DNA of 16,949 nucleotides from an uncultured Planctomycetaceae bacterium (GTDB lineage Bacteria; Planctomycetota; Planctomycetia; Pirellulales; UBA1268): the NCBI GenBank assembly GCA_937926325.1, contig CALAZQ010000039.1, positions 1 to 16,949 of the forward strand. The letters run 5' to 3'. The position numbers and the translations under genes were made by a program. The notes under the pieces are model-generated. The model was given only the letters and a program-made list of their open reading frames with translations, searched no databases and was not told the origin of the DNA. Below are positions 7,228 through 14,660 of the stretch, one piece after another (the stretch's first letter is position 1; every line of letters begins with the position of its first letter).

Positions 7228-9477
7228 TCAGGTCACTTCCGGTGTGGCGTCAGCCACCGATGGGGGCCGCAAACTGGGCCAGCCTGTTGGGGCATCGCTC
7301 ATCTCGAGGCTGAGTGTCCCCCCGGCTGCAATTTCTGCCCACCGCAGATACGGGCGGTCGAGCGGCTCTCCATTGAGCGTTGCCGCCATAACGTACGGTC
7401 GGTCCGAGCTATTCCCAGCAGCGGCGATTGAGAAGACGGCATCTTCTGCAACCCGCAGGCGGGCCGCCTCGAAGAGCGGCGAGCCGATCAGGAAAACATC
7501 CTGGCCGGCCACCGGAAACAGGCCGAGGGCGTTCCAGACATACCAGGAACTCATGCCGCCGGAATCATCGTTGCCAACCATCCCCCCCGGCGTGTCACCA
7601 AAGCACTGCTCCAAGCCGGCCCGCACAATTTCGCAGACGCGATCGTGGCGACCGGCGTACAGATACGCATAGGGGGCCTCCATGTCAGGCTCATTATTGA
7701 ACCCCTCGAAGCGGCCAAGGGCGGCACCGGCTGCCATCTCGGCCTTGGTGGGCGATTCACCCGGCTGCCGCACCGGTGCTGCCCCAATACCGAAGAACCG
7801 GTCGAGCAGTTTGACAAACGCTGCATCCCCACCCGCCAGAGCGATCCGGCCGGCCATATCATGCAGCAACCGGAAGCTGTAGTTCCACTTCGTGCCTTCA
7901 TAGAAGGTTGAGTCTTTCAACAGGCCGTCGGCGGCAAAGGCGTTCTGCCACCGGCTGGCCAGATCCTCCATCCTGTCAGCGGTGGCAGTGTCACCGATCC
8001 CCCGGGCGATGGTCGCGGTGCAGAAGCCGGCGTAGGCCAGATCGAGCGTATGGGTAATGGGATGGACCAGCCCGTCCTGCAAGAAGGCTTCGCCATAGGC
8101 CCGGGCAAAATCCTTGGCCATAACCGCCACCGCCCGCTCCCAGTCGATGCCGGGAAGGCGACGATGGTAGGCGTCGGCGATCACCACATGCACCAGTCCA
8201 CTGGCCTGATGGGCAAACCGGTCATAGCCCCGGGCCAACCGGTAGCCGATCGGGAAGTTGCCCTCCATCTCGAAGACTGTCAGCAGCGAATTGACAATAT
8301 CGGCACCGGCAGCAGGACAGAGCGTCAAGAGCAGCGGGAGTTGCGTCTTGTACATGTCCCAAAGGGTGGCAAAGTCAAAATAGAAGGGTCCGTCCCAGGG
8401 CCAGAACGGTGATTCATCCCGAGCCTCCGACGGCTTGATCAGGCTGTGGTAGAGGGCCGTGGCAAAGGTCCGCCGCTGGGCGGTCGTGCCGCCATCGATC
8501 TCGATGCGGCCAAGCAGGCTCTGCCAGGCCGCAGCTGCCGCCTGCCGGGCAGCGGTGAATGGCTTCGGGCTCACAGCCAGATGCTGCCGGGCCCTTTCCC
8601 GGCTTCGCAATGAGAAGGCCACTTCAAGTTCCACCTGCTGCCCCGCCACGGTCGGCCCGGTGAAGACCACACCGAAGGGCCGGTAGGTCGATTCCCGAAT
8701 CGAGTCATAAGCCCGCTCCTGCCCATCCACTCGTTCGCCCGCCTCCCACAGCGATGCCGAACCGGCAGCGGTACCGAGCCCCTTGACTGCCACCGCCATG
8801 CGGATCGGCAGCCCCTCCATGGTCACGCAGGCCTCTGCTGAAAATTCATCCACCAGCCGCAGCTCTGCCCGTAGCGGCAGCGTGCGGCCGTCCTCAATCG
8901 CGATGCCGCCGTGCGAAAAGTCGATCGCCAGCAGTGCCTGGGCCGAGGCTGGAAAGGTGTAGCGGTGCACCGCCCCGCGGGGGGTCACCGTCAGTTCGGC
9001 CAGCACGCCGACAGCCGGTAGCCGGCAGGAGTACCAGCCTGGGGCTGCCTGCTCGTCGTCGATCAGCCAACTGTCCCCGAGGACAGCCAGGCCGCCGGCC
9101 TCGACCAGCAACGGTGTGACCCGGCAATAGTTGTAATACTTGCGAATCGCTCCCACCCCCGACTGCTGGAAGTGGGTGAAGCCGGAAACCCGTAGCTGAT
9201 TGAACATGGCCACGGGCCGGCCCTGCAGCGACTTGCCGTAGCGGCCATAACCGGTCGGGTAGCCGCCGGTATAGGGCATGGCCGAGACCATTCCCAGCGG
9301 CAGGCAGGCACCGGGATGGGTGTTGCCGATTTGCGGCTTGGGCCAGAACCAGGCGGCCGCCGGGCCGAACAGCGGCGGCAGGTCGGCTGGTTCCGTACCG
9401 ATGAACGGATCAACCAGCGAGACGAGTGTGCCGCTCGGTGGTGACGATCGCTCCGCCTCGCGATGTCCTGATGTCAT
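7228..9477 (-). CDS. GH92 family glycosidase (alpha-mannosidase-like)
   Basis: 749 residues from the ATG at 9477, the first start after the upstream gene's stop; the frame is open to 9582, but that would overlap the glycosyltransferase by 70 nt. GH92 enzymes are Ca2+-dependent inverting exo-alpha-mannosidases. Visible motifs: VDPFIGTE at the very N-terminus of the beta-sandwich domain, GNTHPGACLPLGMV, RVSGFTHFQQSGVG, then the (alpha/alpha)6 domain with LWDMYKTQLPLLLTLCP, the YEGTKWNYS block (Glu527, matching the family's general acid) and GNDDSGGMSSWYVWNALGLFPV (Asp637/Asp638, matching the base-side acids). The two sites are about 110 residues apart, as in characterised members, so it should be active. 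It is odd that there is no signal peptide, since most GH92 proteins are exported. No clear Shine-Dalgarno is seen; coupling to the gene 32 nt upstream is plausible. Confidence 0.9.
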   Translation of the reverse strand: MTSGHREAERSSPPSGTLVSLVDPFIGTEPADLPPLFGPAAAWFWPKPQIGNTHPGACLPLGMVSAMPYTGGYPTGYGRYGKSLQGRPVAMFNQLRVSGFTHFQQSGVGAIRKYYNYCRVTPLLVEAGGLAVLGDSWLIDDEQAAPGWYSCRLPAVGVLAELTVTPRGAVHRYTFPASAQALLAIDFSHGGIAIEDGRTLPLRAELRLVDEFSAEACVTMEGLPIRMAVAVKGLGTAAGSASLWEAGERVDGQERAYDSIRESTYRPFGVVFTGPTVAGQQVELEVAFSLRSRERARQHLAVSPKPFTAARQAAAAAWQSLLGRIEIDGGTTAQRRTFATALYHSLIKPSEARDESPFWPWDGPFYFDFATLWDMYKTQLPLLLTLCPAAGADIVNSLLTVFEMEGNFPIGYRLARGYDRFAHQASGLVHVVIADAYHRRLPGIDWERAVAVMAKDFARAYGEAFLQDGLVHPITHTLDLAYAGFCTATIARGIGDTATADRMEDLASRWQNAFAADGLLKDSTFYEGTKWNYSFRLLHDMAGRIALAGGDAAFVKLLDRFFGIGAAPVRQPGESPTKAEMAAGAALGRFEGFNNEPDMEAPYAYLYAGRHDRVCEIVRAGLEQCFGDTPGGMVGNDDSGGMSSWYVWNALGLFPVAGQDVFLIGSPLFEAARLRVAEDAVFSIAAAGNSSDRPYVMAATLNGEPLDRPYLRWAEIAAGGTLSLEMSDAPTGWPSLRPPSVADATPEVT

Positions 9478-9509
9478 GCAGACTGTCGTCGCTTCATTGA
9501 TGCCAAGGG

Positions 9510-10835
9510 TTAGGCTGCGGTCCGCAGGCCGGACGGTGCCAACAGGTTCGCCAGAATCGTCGCCCGATCGAACCGCAGGCAATAGTCTCGGGCCCGCCGG
9601 CTGATGCCGGCCCGGGCGGCATCCGACATCGCCGCCACTTCGTTGAGCCGGGCGGTGAGATCAGCCACGTCACCCGCTGCATGATAGAGGCAGTGGTCAC
9701 CGGTCGCCTCAGGAATGCCACCGGTCCGGGTGGTGATGACCGGCCCGATGCCGCCGGAGAGCATCGCCTCGGCCACGGCGATGCCAAAGGTTTCGGTGAA
9801 CTCCGGCCGTGGCTTGCTCGGCAGGCAGTAGGCATGGCTGCCGGCCATCAAGGCAACCTTGTCGAGGTCACCAACATCGTTGAAGAACCGGATCGAGCGA
9901 TCTTCACCGGCCAGTTCCCGCAAGGCCTGCTCGTCCGGGCCGGTTCCACAGATGGCCAGCGGCAGCCGGCCGTGAAAGCCACTGGCCCGGTAGGCCTGAA
10001 TGAGGTCAGCCACCCCCTTGGCCTTGGCCAGCCGGCTGAGGAACAACAGATAGCCGTCACGAACAAGTCCCCGGCGGGCCAGCAAGTCGGCCTGCTGAGC
10101 GTCGGTGAGCGAAGGCTGCAGGTAGGCCGCAGTGTCGATGGCAGGATAGCTGACCTGCACCCGGCTGGTCAGCTGCTCAGCGAAACGGGTGTTCAACTGC
10201 TCATCAACCTGGTGGCCGGCCGCCACGATCAGTTGGCGGGTGAAGTCACTGACCGCCACCGGCAGGTCGTGGTCGAGGTAGTTTTGGAGTACGAGCGCGG
10301 CAGCGCCATATCGGCCGGTGGCAACGGCATTGCCGACGACATTGGTGATGTCAGAACCGACCGCTTCAGCAATCGTCAGCGGTGGCTCCGCGCCACCCAT
10401 CCGCCGGACAGCCTCGACCGCCTGCATCACCATCTGCCCGTGGGGCACGAGGTAGAGATTCATCACCGCAGTCCGGCCCGGAAGGCTCAGGATCAAATCG
10501 ACCAGATGGCCCGAGATGCCATAGCCCAACCTGCCGTCAAGCACCTTGTAGTCACCGACTGGATCGGGCCGATCGACCACGATGCCGGGGGCATAGTCAG
10601 CGATCGACTCCAGCGGCTTGAGCGGCAGTTCCGAGGCCTCGAGCACGTCGAGGGGATAGCTCACCACCCGCACGCGGGAGACACCGCCGGCAACCGCCGC
10701 TTCGGCCAGGTTGCGGGTTTCGGTCGAATGCCCGCAGATGATGGGGTCGGCCCGCGAGAGAATGATCAGATTATCGAAGCCAATTCGCGTTGACTGACCG
10801 TCACAGCTGGCAACAAGGGGATTGCTCGCGACCAT
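9510..10835 (-). CDS. Family 4 (GT-B) glycosyltransferase
   Basis: 441 residues from the ATG at 10835, which has GAAGAGGT seven to eight nt upstream; the frame is open to 10988, but the additional 51 residues show no homology-like pattern. The N-terminal half carries HSTETRNLAEAAVAGG and SVSDFTRQ-like text (VAVSDFTRQLIVAAG), a typical acceptor-domain hinge. The C-terminal half is a clear Glycos_transf_1 domain: LLFLSRLAKAKGVADLIQAY (about 258-277), LAICGTGPDEQALREL, and the EX7E motif ETFGIAVAE (Glu348 and Glu356) followed by AMLSGG and ITTRTGGIPEA. It has no membrane segment, so it should be cytoplasmic and use a nucleotide-sugar donor. The acceptor and sugar are not predictable. The GH92 gene follows 32 nt downstream, suggesting one transcript. 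Sequences like this are often annotated as sucrose/mannosyl synthases, but I see nothing that fixes the specificity. Confidence 0.88.
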   Translation of the reverse strand: MVASNPLVASCDGQSTRIGFDNLIILSRADPIICGHSTETRNLAEAAVAGGVSRVRVVSYPLDVLEASELPLKPLESIADYAPGIVVDRPDPVGDYKVLDGRLGYGISGHLVDLILSLPGRTAVMNLYLVPHGQMVMQAVEAVRRMGGAEPPLTIAEAVGSDITNVVGNAVATGRYGAAALVLQNYLDHDLPVAVSDFTRQLIVAAGHQVDEQLNTRFAEQLTSRVQVSYPAIDTAAYLQPSLTDAQQADLLARRGLVRDGYLLFLSRLAKAKGVADLIQAYRASGFHGRLPLAICGTGPDEQALRELAGEDRSIRFFNDVGDLDKVALMAGSHAYCLPSKPRPEFTETFGIAVAEAMLSGGIGPVITTRTGGIPEATGDHCLYHAAGDVADLTARLNEVAAMSDAARAGISRRARDYCLRFDRATILANLLAPSGLRTAA

Positions 10836-10903
10836 GGCAGCACCTCTTCGGCAGCAGGCTGGCACACACCTTCTCTGTTGATCCGCCACAGGAGACACGC
10901 TGC

Positions 10904-10936
10904 AACTTTCGCGCCAAAACAAAGTTTCACCACTTT
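10904..10936. repeat. AT-rich inverted repeats upstream of the glycosyltransferase
   Basis: In the 221-nt gap before the glycosyltransferase, AACTTT (10904-10909) is mirrored by AAAGTT (10921-10926). The latter also pairs as AAAGT with ACTTT at 10932-10936. The three half-sites lie about 70-100 nt upstream of the ATG. They could be an operator or alternative hairpins; no convincing -35/-10 pair accompanies them. Confidence 0.25.
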
Positions 10937-10989
10937 GGGCGGAGATTTGGCAGTTCAAGCCGGGTGCACTCACGTCAACCGACATCACC

Positions 10990-11010
10990 GCTGCCCAGAG
11001 AACGGGCAGC
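10990..11010 (-). terminator. Possible hairpin terminator after the Arg-rich gene
   Basis: GCTGCCC and GGGCAGC arms form a perfect 7-bp stem with a 7-nt loop, 46 nt past the stop of the Arg-rich protein gene on the minus strand. There is no T-tract on either side, so it may only protect an mRNA 3' end. Confidence 0.35.
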
Positions 11011-11056
11011 CGTTGCCGTCAATGATGCTCCGCGAGGCGATGGATTGCTGGAGCCA

Positions 11057-12469
11057 TCAGCCCTTCGGCGGCTGTTTGCGGCTGTCCATGTTGCCGGCGA
11101 TCACAATGCCGATCGCCTCGACCCAGCTGGGAACATCACGGACGCTGTCGAGGCCGCTTTCGGCCAGCAGTTCCTCGTCACCGGCCGGCCGACGGTCGCC
11201 GGCTTCAGCCGACGATTCCTCCATGCCGAGGAACTCCAGCCCCTCATCATCCTCGTCGCGGCCTTCACCGACGCGGGAGAACGTTTCCCGGCGACGCCGG
11301 CGGACGTCGGCGTCTGCACCGCGACCGGTCTCGCGGCGGCGGCCACCTCTCGCTGAACGCTGTCGGGAACCCGACGAATCGTCGGTCGAGCGTCGCGGTC
11401 GCCCGGCTGGTGCCTCACCAGCGTCATCGGCCGACTCACCGGAGCGGCGACGACGACGACGGCGGCGACGACGTGTCGGTTCGTCGCCGGATTCAGCAGT
11501 TGCAGCCTCCCCTTCACCGGAAGCATCACCGGCCTCGCCCACCGCCTCGGCAGCCTCACCTTCATCGGTGTCGTCTGGACGAGCGGTCGTTTCACCCGCG
11601 TCACCCGGCTCGGTCTCATCACGGTTCCTGCGGCCACGACGGCGACGGCGCCGGCGACGCGGTCGCTCCTCGCCGTCGGCATCGCTCTCGGCTGCGGTCG
11701 TGCGACTGCCACGGTCAGCTGAACGGTCTGTTGCCGATGCCTCATCGAGCAGGTCTTCAGCTTCCTCATCGAGCCCGCGGCCAAACTCATCCTCCCAGGG
11801 AGCATGTGGACGAATGTCTGCCTTCAAACCACCGGTCGAGGGCCGATCGGTGCGGCGTTTATGCCGCTCTTCGTCGAGGTTGCGACCATAGCCCGGGAGG
11901 CTCTCGGCATCCCGCGAATCCGCCACGGTTCCTCCATCCTCGCGGCGGTCTCCCCGACGGCCGCGGCCCCGGCCCCCACGGCGGCGACGACGGCGACGCG
12001 GTTCGTCGCCGGCCGCGTCGGACTCGGCGGCGGTCTGTCCCTCAGCATCGGCAACCATTTCGGTCGCAGGAGGCTGCTCGGCCGTCGGCCGCGATGGAGC
12101 AGAGGCCCGGGGCGGCCGCTGGCCAGCCGCAGGTTCATCGAGCAATCCTGCACCGAAACCAGTTGCCGGTGGTGAGGGCTCAGAGGGCGGCGGGGAAACT
12201 GACTCTGCCGTCGAAGCGGCTTCAGGCGGCTGCGATGATGCTGGCGGTTGTGATGCTGCTGGTCGTTGCGGAGCAGCCGGCAGCCCGAGGCTGTCGGCCA
12301 CGTCATTCCAGTCAGACTTCACCGCCGGTTTCGGGGCTGCCGGACGAGCAGCAGCGGCGGGCTTGGCGGGCGGTGGCGCCGGGCGGGCTGGCGGCTGTGC
12401 GGACTCTTGTGCCGGTTCCGCCCCGAGCGATTCGGCAAGGTCGGCCCAGGGGTCTTTGTGCTCGGTCAT
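11057..12469 (-). CDS. Arg-rich/acidic disordered protein, possible RNA-binding scaffold
   Basis: 470 residues from the ATG at 12469; an in-frame GTG at 12523 lies inside a hairpin and is less likely. I recognise no catalytic domain. Order of features: a short motif W8-ADLAESLG, a Pro/Ala-rich stretch, a second copy of the motif W54-NDVADSLG, then a long low-complexity region in which pure Arg runs of 7, 8, 10 and 5 residues, flanked by Gly/Arg, alternate with Glu/Asp/Ala-rich linkers. Inside it, GLKADIRPHAPWEDEFGRGLDEEAEDLL looks like a conserved island. The C-terminus ends with VPSWVEAIGIVIAGNM, a probable amphipathic helix. The alternation of RGG/Arg-rich and acidic segments is reminiscent of the RNase E/G C-terminal scaffold and other ribonucleoprotein organisers; RNA binding is inference. 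Codon use follows the high-GC third-position bias of the neighbours. A terminator lies upstream, so it may be a separate transcription unit. Confidence 0.75.
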   Translation of the reverse strand: MTEHKDPWADLAESLGAEPAQESAQPPARPAPPPAKPAAAARPAAPKPAVKSDWNDVADSLGLPAAPQRPAASQPPASSQPPEAASTAESVSPPPSEPSPPATGFGAGLLDEPAAGQRPPRASAPSRPTAEQPPATEMVADAEGQTAAESDAAGDEPRRRRRRRGGRGRGRRGDRREDGGTVADSRDAESLPGYGRNLDEERHKRRTDRPSTGGLKADIRPHAPWEDEFGRGLDEEAEDLLDEASATDRSADRGSRTTAAESDADGEERPRRRRRRRRGRRNRDETEPGDAGETTARPDDTDEGEAAEAVGEAGDASGEGEAATAESGDEPTRRRRRRRRRRSGESADDAGEAPAGRPRRSTDDSSGSRQRSARGGRRRETGRGADADVRRRRRETFSRVGEGRDEDDEGLEFLGMEESSAEAGDRRPAGDEELLAESGLDSVRDVPSWVEAIGIVIAGNMDSRKQPPKG

Positions 12470-12498
12470 TGGGAGAGTGGTTCCCAGGGGTGAAAAGG

Positions 12499-12528
12499 GT
12501 GTCGGGCCGCCGGGAGCGGCCACGACAC
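12499..12528 (-). promoter_or_regulatory. Hairpin in the leader of the Arg-rich gene
   Basis: On the minus strand two 6-bp stems, GTGTCG with CGACAC and GGCCGC with GCGGCC, stack with a single bulged base around a 5-nt loop. The structure ends 29 nt before the ATG at 12469 and is followed by CCTTTTC. A second small hairpin (TGGGA with TCCCA) occupies the bases right before the ATG, where no Shine-Dalgarno is visible. It could be a translational control element or a second terminator for the upstream gene. Confidence 0.4.
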
Positions 12529-12543
12529 TTCGTAGAATACCGG

Positions 12544-12574
12544 AAACGCCCCCGGTGCTGAACCGGGGGCGTTT
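12544..12574 (-). terminator. Terminator after the beta-barrel-like protein gene
   Basis: A perfect 13-bp stem (arms AAACGCCCCCGGT at 12544-12556 and ACCGGGGGCGTTT at 12562-12574) with a 5-nt loop begins 29 nt after the stop codon of the gene at 12604. The A/T ends of the stem give three T residues on either strand, so it is nearly symmetrical and may work in both directions. It separates that gene from the Arg-rich gene. Confidence 0.75.
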
Positions 12575-12603
12575 CGTCGCGGTATTTTGGATCTCTTGAC
12601 GAC

Positions 12604-14505
12604 CTACGGCGTCGTTGTCAGGTCGGCAATCGCCTGCATCATCGTGCCGTTATCCGCCACGTCAAACAGCGGCCGGTACGGGCTCGACAGACTCCGCCGT
12701 GAGCGGCCAGCCGGGTAATAGACAAGGTTGATGCCGAGGTTCCAGGCCATCGGCGTGAAGGTGGCATCGAAGGTGCCCTGCTGGTTGGTGACCTGCACCT
12801 TCTCCGACCGACCAGGCATCAGGTAGGCGAACGTGCCCTCCAGCCCCAGCGACCGCGACATCGGGGCTCGCACCGTTGAACCGATGTAGCCCTGCCCCTG
12901 GGCCGAGGCGCCCCCCCAGAGTTTCCATTCGTTCGCATCACCGAATTGCACGCGATAGAAGCCGGTGTAGACGTGCACCGTGCTGGCCCGGGCCCTGGCT
13001 GACTCTTCCTTGACCGACTTGAGAAATCCGGTTGATTCCTGCGAGTTGAAGGCTCCCCAGAAGCCGAGTTCGTGGTAGCCCCAGACATAACTCACCTCGG
13101 CTCGAATCTGCGCGAGATCGACGTTGTCGAAGTAACTGTCGTGCAGATAGTCGTAGACCGCTCCGCCCTGAAGGCCGCGGCCTTCGAAGGCACGGGTGAA
13201 AAAGCCGGTGGTGACAAAGGTCTGGTTGCGCGACCGTGACGCCAGCACATCACCACCGGGAAGGGTCACCGACGACGACCCGTAGCTCGTCTGCGTCCCC
13301 CGCACACCGAGCTGCCAGCCGACCCCGAAGGCATTCCAGAAGGGCATCGACCAGTTGATGTACTCATTGAAGCCGAAGTTGCCGAACAGGCCGAGGTTGG
13401 CCTCGTTCTCGAAGGCCGTGACGCCGGCGCTGGCGGTCAGGTCTCGGTACCACCGCCAGCCGTAATAGGGCCGGCCGAACTGCCGCAGCCAGTCAGCGAT
13501 CTGGCCATGACAGAAGTGCCACCGAAGCGGGTCATCAGACTCTTCACAGGCATAGGGATCGTCATAGAAGGACTCGACGTGCAGCTGGGCCGGGGTCCGG
13601 CCGAGCCACATGTCGTCGGCCATCGGGCTGCTCTCACCGTATCCCTCATCAAACCCATAGCTCATGCTGCCGGGAGTGGTCTCGATGATCATCGGCTCGG
13701 ACGGAGCGGCACTACGCAGCTTGTTGCCGGACGAGTCGTCGACGCTTTTGGGAGCCGGTGGCGGAGGAACCGCCTCTGCCTGAGCCTGTCGTGACATCAC
13801 TGACGGCACCTTGTCGATATCCATCGCCAGCCGTTCAGGACGGTTCGGCCGTCGGCCAGCGGTCGGGTTGAACGGCGGGGCCATGCCACCACCTTCCCGA
13901 GCCCGGCTGACGGCCTGCAGATCGGCGGGCCGTTCCTGGGCAAGCATCGGCCGGCTGGCATTTTGCCCCTGAGGCGTCCGCATCATGCCGAGGCCGAACG
14001 GCCCGTCGGCTGCCGGCCGCGATGCCGAGCCGGGCTGCCGCGATTGCTGACTGTTGGCAACCCAGTCGCTGATGCCTTCGGCCATCCTGCTCGGGTCAAA
14101 CTGCTTGCGAAGCGGGGCGTAGCCTTCACCTGTCGTTGGCGAGGCAGGCTTGCGAGCGACCGCCTGCAACTGAGGCCGCGCGGCAGCGGCCGGAATTTGA
14201 TCGGGCAGGCTAACCGAAGCGGGGGGCGGTGCCGGCCGACTGGCCAGTTGCGGAGCCGGTGCGGCTGCTGGCACCTGCCGAACCACCGGCGGCTGGGAAG
14301 CCGCACGTTCGGGTTCCGGGCTGGCCTCAGCCGGCATGACCTTCGGCTCCTCCGGTGCGACATCAAGCGGCCGGGCCGCCGCCCGATGGGGCGTCCAACG
14401 CAGGCTGCCGTCAGCCGAGCCAGCGGGCTGTCCTTGGGCAATTCCTGTGGCCGCGGCGAGCCCGGCGAGGCAGGCGGTGGCGAGTCGGAGGTGATTCTGA
14501 CGCAT
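12604..14505 (-). CDS. Exported planctomycete protein with Pro-rich N-terminus and beta-barrel-like domain (DUF6666-like)
   Basis: 633 residues. The signal peptide is MRQNHLRLATACLAGLAAATGIAQG. AGGAG lies about 7 nt before the ATG. Residues about 26-300 are Pro/Ala/Gln-rich, with repeated short 'PAAA/PAPP' text and no predicted fold. From about 320 the sequence alternates aromatic and small residues in beta-strand style: FGRPYYGWRWYRDLTASAGVTAFENEANLGLFGNFGFNEYINW, QLGVRGTQTSYG, TTGFFTRAFEGRGLQGGAVYDYLHD, YVWGYHELGFWGAF, VHVYTGFYRVQFG, LGLEGTFAYLMPG and WNLGINLVYYPAG. This pattern suggests a small outer-membrane barrel. Two cysteines (C320, C332) flank the DDPLRWHFC segment and could form a disulfide. 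The text resembles a planctomycete-restricted family I remember as DUF6666; that name is from memory. No enzymatic motif is seen. The gene is followed by a terminator. Confidence 0.75.
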   Translation of the reverse strand: MRQNHLRLATACLAGLAAATGIAQGQPAGSADGSLRWTPHRAAARPLDVAPEEPKVMPAEASPEPERAASQPPVVRQVPAAAPAPQLASRPAPPPASVSLPDQIPAAAARPQLQAVARKPASPTTGEGYAPLRKQFDPSRMAEGISDWVANSQQSRQPGSASRPAADGPFGLGMMRTPQGQNASRPMLAQERPADLQAVSRAREGGGMAPPFNPTAGRRPNRPERLAMDIDKVPSVMSRQAQAEAVPPPPAPKSVDDSSGNKLRSAAPSEPMIIETTPGSMSYGFDEGYGESSPMADDMWLGRTPAQLHVESFYDDPYACEESDDPLRWHFCHGQIADWLRQFGRPYYGWRWYRDLTASAGVTAFENEANLGLFGNFGFNEYINWSMPFWNAFGVGWQLGVRGTQTSYGSSSVTLPGGDVLASRSRNQTFVTTGFFTRAFEGRGLQGGAVYDYLHDSYFDNVDLAQIRAEVSYVWGYHELGFWGAFNSQESTGFLKSVKEESARARASTVHVYTGFYRVQFGDANEWKLWGGASAQGQGYIGSTVRAPMSRSLGLEGTFAYLMPGRSEKVQVTNQQGTFDATFTPMAWNLGINLVYYPAGRSRRSLSSPYRPLFDVADNGTMMQAIADLTTTP

Positions 14506-14599
14506 GGTGCTCTCCTGTCTGGGTGGCTGCCAACGGCCGGTTCGCCGTCACCGCCACCGGTGCAATCAGGAGAAGTATCGGAATCGGCGCAGCCGGAAC

Positions 14600-14609
14600 T
14601 TTTGCAAAA
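14600..14609. repeat. TTTTGCAAAA palindrome upstream of the barrel-like gene
   Basis: A perfect 10-bp palindrome, AT-rich in a GC-rich setting, lies about 95 nt upstream of the ATG at 14505 in the 155-nt gap after the trans-sulfuration genes. It could be a protein-binding site; no clear sigma-70 boxes are placed around it at proper spacing. Confidence 0.2.
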
Positions 14610-14660
14610 ATCGCGGCAATCAGCAGGCTCACCCGCACCCGCCGCAGCTTCCCCAGCCTG

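Noticed and set aside
9681..10793. A 370-codon open frame on the plus strand, antisense to the glycosyltransferase
   Set aside because: The opposite strand encodes a clear GT4 protein with an EX7E motif. The plus-strand translation has no family-like motifs and is of the kind that high-GC third positions produce on the opposite strand.
11435..12005. Clusters of CGN trinucleotide repeats resembling a tandem repeat array
   Set aside because: They are the codons of Arg runs in an open reading frame. There are no regular spacers, so they are neither a CRISPR array nor an intergenic repeat.
10878..12561. Long plus-strand frames (337 and 383 codons) opposite the Arg-rich gene
   Set aside because: Their Ser/Arg- and His/Arg-rich translations are complements of the Arg runs and acidic linkers. 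The minus-strand frame has ordered motifs at both ends and gene-like spacing to its neighbours.
14411..14638. GTG-initiated minus-strand frame of 75 codons with a hydrophobic N-terminus (SLLIAAIFAKVPAAPIPILL)
   Set aside because: It looks like a signal peptide at first, but it overlaps the start of the exported protein in another frame, lacks a Shine-Dalgarno and ends in Arg-rich text with no fold. Chance is the simpler explanation.
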